From Paenibacillus nanensis (GTDB lineage Bacteria > Bacillota > Bacilli > Paenibacillales > Paenibacillaceae), in contig NZ_QXQA01000020.1 in NCBI RefSeq assembly GCF_003583765.1, positions 46,306-110,305 on the forward strand: a stretch of 64,000 nt of DNA, read 5' to 3'. Below are positions 42,280 to 50,529 of the stretch, in pieces (positions within the stretch are counted from its first letter, which is position 1; every line of letters starts with the position of its first letter). The position numbers and the translations under genes are program-made. Below the pieces are notes generated by a model, which was not told the origin of the DNA, did not search any database, and saw nothing but the letters and a program-made list of their open reading frames with translations.

Positions 42280-43038
42280 ATGAACCAAAAAGAAAAGCTG
42301 GCGCAATTAGCGCAAGCCTTCGATACAGCCAAACGCATTGCCGTGCTGACAGGAGCAGGCATCAGTACGGCAAGCGGCATACCGGACTTCCGTTCCAGAG
42401 GCGGATTATATGAAGGCCGGTTGCGTGTAGAGGCAATCTTGTCCGAGACCTATTTCCATCACAAGCCAAAGTCGTTTTGGACATATTTCAAGGAGATTTT
42501 CGGATTTCATGCATTGCAGCAATACGAGCCGAACGGCGGGCACCTCTTCTTAAGGGAGCTTGAGCTGGAGGGCAAAGACGTAACGATCGTTACGCAAAAC
42601 GTCGACGGGCTGCACCGTAAAGCAGGCAGCACCCGTGTGCTGGAGGCGCACGGCACGCTGAACTCGGCCCATTGCCCGAAATGCGGCGCCGTTTACGGAC
42701 TGGAGCATCTGCTTGGCGAGGAGGTGCCGCGATGCGAACGGGACCATTTTATACTGAAGCCGGATGTCGTCCTGTTCGAGGGGCGCGTGCGGTTTATCGA
42801 GGAGGCTTTCGCCGCAAGCGATGAAGCCGATCTTTTCCTGGCGCTCGGCAGCTCGCTGAAGGTTTATCCCGTTAACGAATTGCCTCGCTATGCGCGGCGC
42901 TCCCGCAATGCCGATCTGGCCATTATTAACCGCGAGGCGACTGAAATGGACAGCCTCTTCGACATTGTCATTCACGGCGACATTGTCCATACGTTCGATC
43001 AAATAAGAGCGTGGAGACGAGGAGACAAGCCGCAATGA
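42280..43038 (+). CDS. NAD-dependent protein deacylase, sirtuin (Sir2) family
   Basis: A 252-residue sirtuin. The NAD motif LTGAGISTASGIPDFRSRGGLYE (23-45), TQNVDGLHRKAG (105-116) and the catalytic His124 are present. The zinc ribbon reads Cys132, Cys135, Cys152, then His156 in CERDHFILKPDVVLFEG, where a fourth Cys is expected; either a C3H site or a lost zinc. It removes acyl groups from lysines using NAD. The stop overlaps the CorA start by four bases (ATGA), so the two are translationally coupled. Confidence 0.9.
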   Translation: MNQKEKLAQLAQAFDTAKRIAVLTGAGISTASGIPDFRSRGGLYEGRLRVEAILSETYFHHKPKSFWTYFKEIFGFHALQQYEPNGGHLFLRELELEGKDVTIVTQNVDGLHRKAGSTRVLEAHGTLNSAHCPKCGAVYGLEHLLGEEVPRCERDHFILKPDVVLFEGRVRFIEEAFAASDEADLFLALGSSLKVYPVNELPRYARRSRNADLAIINREATEMDSLFDIVIHGDIVHTFDQIRAWRRGDKPQ

Positions 43039-43985
43039 TCCGTACGCTTGCTTACACCCATGATGATCAGCTTCTAACCGACGTTCCGCTGAATGACCTG
43101 TGCGAATCGCATATCAAATGGTACTGGGTCGATTTCAACAAGCCGACCGAAGAGGAAGCCGTCTTACTAGACACGCACTTCCATTTCCATCCGCTGGCGG
43201 TGGAGGATTGCTTCCATCTGCTCCAGCGGCCGAAGCTGGATCATTACGAGAACGAGCACTTTTTTGTTATGCACGCCCTCCATCCCAATACTTTCGCCGC
43301 CGAAGAGATTGACCTCTTCTTGGGAGACCGCTACATCGTCACCTTCCATCACAATTACTCGAGAGAAATCGAGGACGCGTGGGGCAAGCTGGTGAATCAG
43401 ATCAAAGACGCCCGGAAAGGGCCTATCTACGCAGCTTATTTGGTAATGGACAAATTGGTGGACCAATATTTTCCTTGCGTCTATGAGATTGAGGAGGAAT
43501 TGAACGACATCGAAAACAACGTCAGCGCGGATTCGATCCAGACCCTTATGGACAACGTTTTCGACATCCGCTCGAAGCTGCTGAAGCTGAGACGCACCGT
43601 CGTGCCGATGCGCGATCTCCTGTACCGCATCATTAACTCGGACCGGATTCACGATATGGAGGAGCTGCGGGTTTATTTTATCGATGTTCACGACCATCTG
43701 CTGAAGCTGTCCGAGATGATCGAATCGAACCGCGAGATGACGTCCGATTTGCGCGACAGCTACCTGTCCATCAACTCGAACCGGATGAATACGATTATGA
43801 AAACATTAACCGTCATGACGGCCGTTTTTATCCCGATGACGTTTATTGCAAGCATCTACGGCATGAACTTCGTGCATATACCGGAGCTGGAGCTGAAATG
43901 GGGCTATTTCGCGGCACTCGGACTGATGTTCACAATCGGAGGCGGGCTGCTGTTGTGGTTTAATCATAAGGGATGGTTTAAGTGA
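43035..43985 (+). CDS. corA: CorA-family magnesium/cobalt transporter
   Basis: About 316 residues. The large N-terminal cytoplasmic domain with long helices is followed by two C-terminal membrane spans (about 258-278 and 290-310). The universal GMN signature is in the loop between them (IYGMNFVHIPE). It forms a pentameric channel for Mg2+, possibly Co2+. The start is ATG 43035 inside the sirtuin stop; the frame start at 43011 lies in the sirtuin gene. Terminated at 43996-44025. Confidence 0.95.
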   Translation: MIRTLAYTHDDQLLTDVPLNDLCESHIKWYWVDFNKPTEEEAVLLDTHFHFHPLAVEDCFHLLQRPKLDHYENEHFFVMHALHPNTFAAEEIDLFLGDRYIVTFHHNYSREIEDAWGKLVNQIKDARKGPIYAAYLVMDKLVDQYFPCVYEIEEELNDIENNVSADSIQTLMDNVFDIRSKLLKLRRTVVPMRDLLYRIINSDRIHDMEELRVYFIDVHDHLLKLSEMIESNREMTSDLRDSYLSINSNRMNTIMKTLTVMTAVFIPMTFIASIYGMNFVHIPELELKWGYFAALGLMFTIGGGLLLWFNHKGWFK

Positions 43986-43995
43986 CTGACTTTAG

Positions 43996-44029
43996 GAGGG
44001 CGGCCCGTTTAGGCGGATCGCCCTCTTTC
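43996..44029 (+). terminator. Terminator of the sirtuin/corA operon
   Basis: GAGGGCG (43996-44002) pairs with CGCCCTC (44019-44025), followed by TTTCT. Confidence 0.75.
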
Positions 44030-44198
44030 TATTCACGTAACAGCTGAAGCATCTAGGACGATCCGGTTATTCATTGTTCGCCTCGCTTTTACGCTCTTCC
44101 ATTCACTCTTCGGAATGGCAGACTCACTCATAAAACTAATGCTGCTGCACGATCAAAAGATCAGCCCCGAGACTGAGTTTTATAAACTGATTACGTCA

Positions 44199-44213
44199 TA
44201 TACTGTTTATACA
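44199..44213. promoter_or_regulatory. Candidate TetR operator before the DrrAB-like genes
   Basis: TATACTGTTTATACA, an imperfect palindrome containing a -10-like TATACT, 30 bases before the ATPase start. Nearly the same sequence lies in the promoter of the TetR gene at 46785-46797. Confidence 0.6.
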
Positions 44214-44242
44214 ATCCACAGTTTATGAAAGGGTGATCATTC

Positions 44243-45148
44243 ATGTGCGCATATGCCATTGAAGTCGCGGGACTTCGTAAAAGCTTTGGCCAAAACGCCG
44301 TACTGAAAGGACTTGATTTAACCGTTCCGCACGGAACCATCTTCGCCCTGCTCGGTCCGAACGGAGCAGGCAAAACGACGCTTATTCATATCCTGTCGAC
44401 GCTGACGGCTCCAGACGAGGGTTCGGCCAGGATCGCCGGCTACGACGTCGTCCGCCAGAAAAAAGAGGTGAAGCAATCGATCAGCCTCACCGGCCAATTC
44501 GCCGCGGTCGACGAGGTGCTCACCAGCGAAGAAAATTTGCGCATGATGTGCAGGCTGTCCGGGCTGAGCTCCGCGGAATCGCGGGAGCGGACAAAGGAAT
44601 TATTGAGGCAGTTCGATTTGGAGAGCGTCTCGAACAAACGGGCAAAAACGTATTCGGGCGGCATGCGAAGAAGATTGGATCTCGCGGTCAGCCTCATCGT
44701 CAGCAGGCCGGTTCTCTTCCTCGACGAGCCGACGACCGGACTCGATACGGTCAGCCGGAGAGCGCTATGGGACATTATTCTCCGCTTGAAGGAGCAAGGC
44801 ATGACGATCTTTCTGACGACGCAATATTTGGAGGAAGCGGATGAGCTCGCCGATACGATCGCTGTTATTAACGGCGGCCGGATCGTCGCCTCCGGCACCG
44901 CGGAGGAGCTGAAATCGCGGGTTGGCGGCGATGTCATCGAGTTTTGGAACAACCGCGATGAGCTCCTTGCCTCGATCCCGACTAGCGGGGGGATGGCGGA
45001 TGTTCGGCAAACGCTGAACGACATGATGCTTTCCTTGCCGGCCGATACGCGTATCCATATTCGAAAACCAAGCATGGACGATGTTTTCGTTGCCTTAACG
45101 ACATCAGCCGCGGATACTTCCGCGAAAAAGGAGGCTGTCTTATCATGA
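44243..45148 (+). CDS. DrrA-like ABC transporter ATP-binding protein
   Basis: A 301-residue ATPase. Walker A is LLGPNGAGKTT (near 35-45), the signature is TYSGGMRRRLDLAVSLI, and Walker B is VLFLDEPTTGLDT. The H-loop reads FLTTQYLEEADELAD, with Gln in place of His as in DrrA and other antibiotic-export ATPases. The C-terminal extension contains FVALTT near the end, as in that group. It couples to the next gene by an ATGA overlap. Likely exports a hydrophobic drug or natural product; the TetR gene downstream is the probable repressor. Confidence 0.9.
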   Translation: MCAYAIEVAGLRKSFGQNAVLKGLDLTVPHGTIFALLGPNGAGKTTLIHILSTLTAPDEGSARIAGYDVVRQKKEVKQSISLTGQFAAVDEVLTSEENLRMMCRLSGLSSAESRERTKELLRQFDLESVSNKRAKTYSGGMRRRLDLAVSLIVSRPVLFLDEPTTGLDTVSRRALWDIILRLKEQGMTIFLTTQYLEEADELADTIAVINGGRIVASGTAEELKSRVGGDVIEFWNNRDELLASIPTSGGMADVRQTLNDMMLSLPADTRIHIRKPSMDDVFVALTTSAADTSAKKEAVLS

Positions 45149-45933
45149 GACCATTAGAAACGGTACAACGAAACGCTTCCCTATTTACGACCAACGCCGT
45201 ATTTATCGGGCGCAGCCTGCGTCACAGCCTTCGAAATGTCGAAGCGCTCTTAATGGCCATTATGCTCCCTATCATGCTTATGCTGCTGTTCACGTATATT
45301 TTCGGCGGTGCGCTGGATCCCACCGGCAATTACGTCAACTATGTCGTACCCGGCATCATTCTGCTGTGCGCAGGCTTCGGCTCCTCCAGTACGGCGGTTG
45401 ACGTGGCGACGGATATGACGAACGGCATTATCGACCGGTTCCGGACGATGCCGATCCGGGCCGCCAGCGTCATTACCGGGCATGTGGCAGCCAGCGTTGT
45501 CCGCAACGTTCTGGCGACCTGCATCGTTATCCTGGTCGCTCTTCTCGTCGGCTTCGAGCCTTCCGCCAATGTGCTCGAGTGGCTTGCAGCCTTCGGCCTG
45601 ATCGTGCTGTTCATCCTGACGTTCACTTGGCTGTTCGCCGCGATCGGACTCGTGACGGGCAGCCCGTCCGCCGCCAGCGGATACGGCTTCGCGCTGCTGT
45701 TTCTCCCGTACCTGTCGAGCGCTTTCGTGCCGACCCACACGATGCCTTCTTGGATCCAGGGAGTTGCCAATCATCAGCCGATTACGCCGGTTATCGAAAC
45801 GCTGCGCGCCCTTCTCGCAGGAGCGCCAGTCGGCGACAACGGCTGGATCGCCCTTCTCTGGTGCGCGGGCCTGCTGCTGCTGGCTCTCGTCTGGAGCGCT
45901 GCCGCCTTCCGCAAGAAGTCGGGACGCCGCTAA
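45145..45933 (+). CDS. DrrB-like ABC-2 transporter permease
   Basis: A 262-residue membrane protein with six spans. The DrrB-type conserved segment GIILLCAGFGSSSTAVDVATDMTNGIIDRFRTMPI (residues 65-100) is present, shown here only as its start GIILLCAGFGSS and end DRFRTMPI in practice. The late loop AFVPTHTMPSWIQGVANHQP before the last span also matches the family. It forms an exporter with the coupled ATPase. Convergent with the TetR gene across a shared terminator. Confidence 0.9.
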   Translation: MRPLETVQRNASLFTTNAVFIGRSLRHSLRNVEALLMAIMLPIMLMLLFTYIFGGALDPTGNYVNYVVPGIILLCAGFGSSSTAVDVATDMTNGIIDRFRTMPIRAASVITGHVAASVVRNVLATCIVILVALLVGFEPSANVLEWLAAFGLIVLFILTFTWLFAAIGLVTGSPSAASGYGFALLFLPYLSSAFVPTHTMPSWIQGVANHQPITPVIETLRALLAGAPVGDNGWIALLWCAGLLLLALVWSAAAFRKKSGRR

Positions 45934-45934
45934 T

Positions 45935-45973
45935 AAAAACAGCGATTCGACATTATATCGAATCGCTGTTTTT
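45935..45973. terminator. Bidirectional terminator overlapping the TetR gene end
   Basis: A perfect 16-base stem, AAAAACAGCGATTCGA (45935-45950) with TCGAATCGCTGTTTTT (45958-45973), and a seven-base loop. The TetR stop codon (45953-45955) lies in the loop and its last codons form one arm. Confidence 0.95.
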
Positions 45974-46756
45974 ATTTTGCGCCGCCCGCTTCGCTTCCAC
46001 ATATTGCTCAATGCCGTCCAGCACTCTGTCCAAGCCGAATTCCAGGTCGTTCTCGATCGGATTCTCCGTTTCCCCCGTGTACGCGCCGGACATAAGAACC
46101 GGGTATAAATGCGGGTAACTTTCCGGCTTGATCAGTTCTTTAAGGGCAGCCGTATATTGAAGTCCGCCGAATTCATCCGCGCTTCCGCCGGACGCGATCA
46201 GCCGATTCATATCCCGCTCGATCATGCCGCATGCCCTGCCGTAGCTGCTGATCAGGAGCAAAAAGGACATTTTCTCAAAATCATTTACCGGAAAATCCTT
46301 CATAATTCTTAGCATCCAATCCAGCAGCCGCAGCGTGTTCGGCGTTAGCGGAATGCTGTCAATGGTGATGTCGGCGTACCAGGGATGCTCGCGGAATATG
46401 CGCACCGTTTCCCGCACATATTCGCGCATCTCATCGCGCCAGCCCACATCGCTTCTCTCCGGCGGTATAGGGATGTCGCAAATCGCGTCCTGCATTAGCT
46501 TGATCAAGTCGTCCTTGCTTGTCACGTAGCGGTACAACGACATCGGAGTGAACCCTAGCGACTGGGCGACACGGCTCATCGATACGGCAGATAGTCCGTC
46601 CTTATCGGCAATGGCAATAGCCGCCTCGACAATTTGAGGGATACTCAGCTCCCCCTTCGGTCCTCTGCGCGGCTTTTTCACAATGCCCCAGCTTAGCTTC
46701 ACTCCGCCCGGCAGAGCTTCCAGCGCTTCTTCACGGCTTTTATGGCTGTCCGGCAT
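45953..46756 (-). CDS. TetR/AcrR-family regulator of the DrrAB-like exporter
   Basis: About 267 residues. After a 25-residue basic lead (WGIVKKPRRGPKGELS), the TetR helix-turn-helix spans about 30-75 (AIADKDGLSAVSMSRVAQSLGFTPMSLYRYV). The C-terminal domain of the TetR_C class typical of drug-export repressors follows. ATG 46756 lies behind GGAGGATACC. It converges on the DrrAB-like genes. A near-identical palindrome in its own promoter and in theirs suggests that it represses both and is released by the exported drug. Confidence 0.9.
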   Translation of the reverse strand: MPDSHKSREEALEALPGGVKLSWGIVKKPRRGPKGELSIPQIVEAAIAIADKDGLSAVSMSRVAQSLGFTPMSLYRYVTSKDDLIKLMQDAICDIPIPPERSDVGWRDEMREYVRETVRIFREHPWYADITIDSIPLTPNTLRLLDWMLRIMKDFPVNDFEKMSFLLLISSYGRACGMIERDMNRLIASGGSADEFGGLQYTAALKELIKPESYPHLYPVLMSGAYTGETENPIENDLEFGLDRVLDGIEQYVEAKRAAQNKNSDSI

Positions 46757-46784
46757 ATTCGGTATCCTCCAAAATTGTTTACGG

Positions 46785-46819
46785 TGTATACAGTATAGCA
46801 CACCGCAAGTTTTTGTTAA
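46785..46819 (-). promoter_or_regulatory. Promoter and operator of the DrrAB-linked TetR gene
   Basis: TTAACA (46814-46819) and TATACT (46792-46797) on the minus strand with a 16-base spacer. TATACTGTATACA (46785-46797) overlaps the -10 and matches TATACTGTTTATACA before the transporter genes. Confidence 0.65.
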
Positions 46820-46847
46820 AATGCAAGGCGAACGCCGGCAAATAAAA

Positions 46848-46890
46848 GAGCCGCGCGATTCGAGGCGTTGACCGCCCCTTCGCTCGGCTC
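46848..46890 (-). terminator. Terminator of the cell-wall hydrolase gene
   Basis: GAGCCG (46848-46853) pairs with CGGCTC (46885-46890), with further pairing inside. On the minus strand TTTTATTT follows. Confidence 0.7.
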
Positions 46891-46898
46891 CTTATGGC

Positions 46899-47900
46899 CT
46901 ATTTGGCAAAGCTGTGATGACCAATCGTGACAATAACGTCCAAGCTGTCCCAGAAGGATCCGGTCGATACCTTTGGGTTAAAGAAATAGACGGCTTTCCC
47001 TACATTGTTTTTGCCGTTTAACGCATCCTTCGCGGCTCGAAGAACGCTTGCGTTCGGCTTCGCTTTGTCCAGCATGCCGTTATGCGCCGGCGGGAATTGC
47101 TTGCCCGAATAAATGACGCCTTTAATGGAGCTCGGAAAGCGCGGGTCCTTCACCCGATTTAGAATGACATTAGCAACGCCGAGCTGTCCCTCATACGATT
47201 CATTGCCCGCTTCAACCTGTGTAATCTTGGCCAGCAGCTCCAAATCTTCTTCCGTAAAAGGCTTAGCTTTATGATCCAGAACAGATGGAATGACAACACG
47301 AAGCTTCGTGCCCGCCTTGATCGTGTCTTTGCTATCCAACCCGTTCCGAGCCAACAGTTCGGTCTTGCTAATGCCCGTCGTCTTGCTAATCTCGTCGATA
47401 CCTGCCTCTGCCGTCACGACAGCAGGCTCCACGGTCGTAAGCTCCGCCGTATTCTCCGCGTCATTCCACTTTACAGATGCGTGCAGCAGCTCAGCGGTGT
47501 CGCGCAGCGGAATATACATCCGCCCTTCCGCGATGAACGGTATCTCGCCCAGGATGTACCGTCCCTCGTTAAAATAAACGACCGGCACCTCGTTGCCGAA
47601 TACAATGACGTCGCCATATGTAGTATGTATCGTTGCTTCTTCCGTCTTGTTATCCCATTTCACCTTGGCGCCGAACAATTCAGCAACCTTTGCTACGGGC
47701 AAAAACAATCTTCCGTCCAGCTTGCGCACTGGATCGCTAATCTGAATAACTTCCCCGTCAAGCTTAATCGTGACGTCATCCGCGACCGCCGCCTTTCCAT
47801 CCTGCGCGGCCATAGCCGATAACGGCCCAATCGTGAGCAGGAGCATCGCGCAAATTGCGATCAACACATGCCTGCAAGTTCGCTTGCTTCCTCTAATCAT
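46899..47900 (-). CDS. Secreted cell-wall hydrolase (Cu-amine-oxidase-N domain, LysM-like, SleB)
   Basis: A 333-residue secreted protein. After a signal peptide (about 1-32) comes a copper-amine-oxidase N-terminal domain (about 42-155: PVRKLDGRLFLPVAKVAELFGAKVKWD and MYIPLRDTAELLHASVKWN). A LysM-like stretch follows (about 168-203: ISKTTGISKTELLARNGL, then IKAGTKLRV). The C-terminal SleB/Hydrolase_2 domain (about 215-333) has TQVEAGNESYEGQLGVANVILNRV. SleB cleaves cortex or cell-wall peptidoglycan as a lytic transglycosylase. The combination is characteristic of Paenibacillus-type spore or wall remodelling enzymes. Confidence 0.9.
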   Translation of the reverse strand: MIRGSKRTCRHVLIAICAMLLLTIGPLSAMAAQDGKAAVADDVTIKLDGEVIQISDPVRKLDGRLFLPVAKVAELFGAKVKWDNKTEEATIHTTYGDVIVFGNEVPVVYFNEGRYILGEIPFIAEGRMYIPLRDTAELLHASVKWNDAENTAELTTVEPAVVTAEAGIDEISKTTGISKTELLARNGLDSKDTIKAGTKLRVVIPSVLDHKAKPFTEEDLELLAKITQVEAGNESYEGQLGVANVILNRVKDPRFPSSIKGVIYSGKQFPPAHNGMLDKAKPNASVLRAAKDALNGKNNVGKAVYFFNPKVSTGSFWDSLDVIVTIGHHSFAK

Positions 47901-48233
47901 GACTACCTCCCCGTGTTATTAAAAGTACCGGTTTATCGTCACTTTCGTCATCCGAGCTTTCTGGCAAAATTATAACACGGTCCAAAAGCAAGAAAGATTA
48001 ACCTTTTCACAGAATTAGGTCTCAGGGGGCTGTCCAAACGCCGAAATCCCGCATGGGTTCTGGGCTCTCGGAATTTTTAAAGCGCTTACTGGTAATTTGG
48101 ACCAGTCTATTCGCCCCATCCAATAATTGGCCCATGAGGCTCGGGCTCTCTTTCGGGATGCAATAGCTTTAGCCAGCAGCAGCAGCCGGTCGAAATGACC
48201 GGCTGCATCCGTTACCGGTGCGGAAGGATAAAG
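47901..48233. other. Intergenic stretch with a possible gene remnant
   Basis: No complete gene. On the minus strand a frame is open from about 48200 to a stop at 48015-48017 and reads about 60 residues with an ordinary composition, including WANYWMGRIDWSKLP and ending CGISAFGQPPET. It has no convincing start or ribosome site; its only in-frame ATG leaves about 34 residues. It may be a short conserved peptide or the end of a decayed gene. A hairpin lies at 48182-48205. Confidence 0.35.
48182..48205 (-). terminator. Hairpin after the MFS gene
   Basis: GCAGCCGGTC (48182-48191) pairs with GACCGGCTGC (48196-48205), with a four-base loop. There is no T-run. It is almost the same hairpin as the terminator at 50580-50602. 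Confidence 0.45.
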
Positions 48234-49664
48234 TTAATGGGAAGCCGTCGCTTTTATATCCTGTTTAGCCGACGGATTTGACTTTTTGAGCGCAGTAAAG
48301 GCTACTGCAATTCCGATTACCGTAACAACCGCCGAGATTAGAAAGGCGATATGAATTGCGGCATTAAGGTCGGCCGGCTTCATCGTTTCCAAGGTTGCGC
48401 TCGAGCCAAGACCAGTCGTGATCACCGCCATAATAACCGCCAGACCGACCGCGCTTCCTATTTGCTGGCCGGTCGAAACAACCGCAGAGGCAATCCCCTG
48501 CTGCTCGCGCTCGACTCCAGTGCTGCCGGCAATAAACATGGTCGTAAATACAAGCGCCTGCCCGAGGCCGATGATAACTGTGCCGGGAATCATTCCCCAG
48601 ACCGATCCCGTTTCAGATAGTCTGCTGAGCAGCAGGAAGCCGATCATTCCAAGCCCCATGCCCGAAGCGATTGTGCCGGCCGTCCCGACAGCGGCAAGCA
48701 TTTTGTTGATCAGTTTAGCACCCAAAAAAGCGCTGATTGTCAGCGGCAAGAAGCTAAGGCCCGATTGAATGGCCGTATAATGCAGAACGCCTTGCGTATA
48801 GAGCGTTAGAAAGTAATACAAGGAGCCGAACGAAGCCGAGAATAGGAAAGCCGTTAATGCAGCGCCTGTTAAATTGCGGTTGCGAAATATACGAAACGGC
48901 AGCAGCGGCTCCTTGACTCGTTTCTCAATGCGTACGAAAGCTAGTAAGAGGACCGCGCCAACTAGCAGATAAGGGAGCGTAGAAACGCTCAGCCAGCCGT
49001 CTACCGGGGACTGGATCAGATAATACACGACAAGCAGGAGGCCCGCGGTAACCGATACCGTACCGGCAGCGTCATACCTTCTCGTCTCCGAAGCTATTTT
49101 ACTTTCGGCAAGAACGACCGGCGCTAAAACAACAACCAGCAGCGCAATCGGAACGTTGACGTAGAAAGTAGCTTCCCATCCGACATAGCTGGTAAGCATC
49201 CCTCCAAGCAGCAAGCCCAGCGACAAACCGACGCCGCCCATAGCGGCCCAAACGCCCATTGCCCGGTTACGCTCCGGCCCCTCTGCAAAATTAGACATGA
49301 TCAGCGACAATGTTGCCGGAGATAACAGCGCCGCTCCAATGCCCTGCAGCCCTCTGGCCGCGATCAGCAGCAGCTGCGATTCCGCTAGGCCGCCTAGCAG
49401 CGAGCCCAGTCCGAACAACCCCATTGCGATAATGAACATCCGGCGTCTGCCCATCAGGTCGGATAGCCGTCCTCCAATGAGCAGAAACCCTCCGTAGGCC
49501 AGCGAATAGGCGCTGACCACCCATTGCAAATGATTCGCCGAAAAACCGAGGTCGCTGCCAAGCGACGGCATTGCTACAAAAATAATCGTGTAATCAAGCG
49601 CCATGACCAGCTGCGAGATCGCCAGTATAAAAAGCGCCAGTCCTTTAAATTTGCTCGTGTTCAT
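48234..49664 (-). CDS. MFS multidrug transporter, 14-span DHA2 (EmrB/QacA) type
   Basis: A 476-residue membrane protein with about 14 spans. Characteristic are LDYTIIFVAMPSLGSDLGFS after span 1 (motif D1, with the membrane Asp of QacA-like pumps), motif A GGRLSDLMGRRRMF (near 62-75), and motif C-like GLLLGGMLTSYVGWEATFYVNVP in span 5. It should export cationic drugs or similar compounds in exchange for protons. The gene lies beside a TetR regulator, and its promoter carries that regulator's candidate operator. Confidence 0.9.
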   Translation of the reverse strand: MNTSKFKGLALFILAISQLVMALDYTIIFVAMPSLGSDLGFSANHLQWVVSAYSLAYGGFLLIGGRLSDLMGRRRMFIIAMGLFGLGSLLGGLAESQLLLIAARGLQGIGAALLSPATLSLIMSNFAEGPERNRAMGVWAAMGGVGLSLGLLLGGMLTSYVGWEATFYVNVPIALLVVVLAPVVLAESKIASETRRYDAAGTVSVTAGLLLVVYYLIQSPVDGWLSVSTLPYLLVGAVLLLAFVRIEKRVKEPLLPFRIFRNRNLTGAALTAFLFSASFGSLYYFLTLYTQGVLHYTAIQSGLSFLPLTISAFLGAKLINKMLAAVGTAGTIASGMGLGMIGFLLLSRLSETGSVWGMIPGTVIIGLGQALVFTTMFIAGSTGVEREQQGIASAVVSTGQQIGSAVGLAVIMAVITTGLGSSATLETMKPADLNAAIHIAFLISAVVTVIGIAVAFTALKKSNPSAKQDIKATASH

Positions 49665-49683
49665 TTGTTCATACTCCTTTCTT

Positions 49684-49713
49684 TTTATAGACCAATCAGT
49701 CCGAAATAGACAA
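49684..49713 (-). promoter_or_regulatory. Promoter of the MFS gene with TetR operator
   Basis: TTGTCT (49708-49713) and TATAAA (49684-49689) on the minus strand with an 18-base spacer filled by GGACTGATTGGTCT (49689-49702). The related GGACCGGTCTGA lies at 49720-49731. Confidence 0.75.
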
Positions 49714-49760
49714 AATAATGGACCGGTCTGAATTTTGCAAGAATGAAGCGTTCTTACGCT

Positions 49761-50348
49761 TCATTCTTTGTCCAGGACGGTCAACGTTACGGCCGTTATT
49801 TGGTCGATAACCAGCGGGTCATTTGTCAATTTCGCCGCTTGCGTAAGCGCGTATCTCGCGTGGTAAAAGTATCTTGCCAGCGCGCGCGGATCCTGATTTG
49901 TTCCGATTTCTCCCCGTTGCTGGCCGCGGACCAAAGCCTCATAAAGCGCTTGCTCCAGACGGACTTTATCTTGTTCAAAAAGCTCCGCAATCTCGGGGTC
50001 ATGAGGGACTTGATCAATTGCGCTGTACAGGATGAGACATTCCTTGCGCCGCTGCTCATCCTTCAAGGTATCCGCAATGGCGGCGAATATACCGGAGATC
50101 GCTTCTTTGACGGAAGGGGTCTGTGTTAAATAAGCAACAACGGCGAAAGACTTCTCATTGATGTAATGCTTTACCGCCTTAACAAAGAGATCCCTTTTCG
50201 TACCATAGGTATCGTATAGGCTTTGCCTTGCGATGCCCAGACCTTCTAGCAAAATCTGCAGCGATGTGCCTTCATAGCCATAATGACCGAATACTTCCAT
50301 CGCCTTATGCAGGACGAGTGTCGAATCGAATTCCTTGCTTCTAGCCAA
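49761..50348 (-). CDS. TetR/AcrR-family regulator of the DHA2 pump
   Basis: About 195 residues. The helix-turn-helix (about 12-52) reads AMEVFGHYGYEGTSLQILLEGLGIARQSLYDTYG, the standard TetR pattern. The C-terminal ligand domain ends in RYALTQAAKLTNDPLVIDQI. TTG 50348 follows AAAGGAGG with a good spacing; the frame start at 50399 lacks one. It is upstream of the MFS gene on the same strand, but each has its own promoter. Matching palindromes in both promoters imply repression of the pump and of itself. Confidence 0.9.
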   Translation of the reverse strand: MARSKEFDSTLVLHKAMEVFGHYGYEGTSLQILLEGLGIARQSLYDTYGTKRDLFVKAVKHYINEKSFAVVAYLTQTPSVKEAISGIFAAIADTLKDEQRRKECLILYSAIDQVPHDPEIAELFEQDKVRLEQALYEALVRGQQRGEIGTNQDPRALARYFYHARYALTQAAKLTNDPLVIDQITAVTLTVLDKE

Positions 50349-50444
50349 TGTAAAATGCCTCCTTTCACCTCCCCATACTACATTTTCCGGATCGATCAAT
50401 CAAGAAAAGTCGGCTTGGGTTAGCCCGATCGTTCAAACCGGCCC

Positions 50445-50474
50445 ATTATATTAGACTGATCGGTCTGAAATCAA
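50445..50474 (-). promoter_or_regulatory. Proximal promoter of the TetR gene with operator
   Basis: TTGATT (50469-50474) and TATAAT (50445-50450) on the minus strand with an 18-base spacer, which contains the near-perfect palindrome AGACTGATCGGTCT (50453-50466). Confidence 0.75.
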
Positions 50475-50505
50475 CAAAAAAAATAGAAGTAATGCCGCTT
50501 ACCAA
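50446..50505 (-). CDS. Possible 19-codon leader peptide
   Basis: On the minus strand GAGGAGGTGCGAA is followed by TTG (50503-50505) and an open frame of 19 codons (LVSGITSIFFVDFRPISLI) ending at 50446-50448. It lies between the distal and proximal promoters of the TetR gene and overlaps the operator. The ribosome site is strong but the coding evidence is weak. Confidence 0.25.
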   Translation of the reverse strand: MVSGITSIFFVDFRPISLI

Positions 50506-50529
50506 TTCGCACCTCCTCTTTGTGAAACC

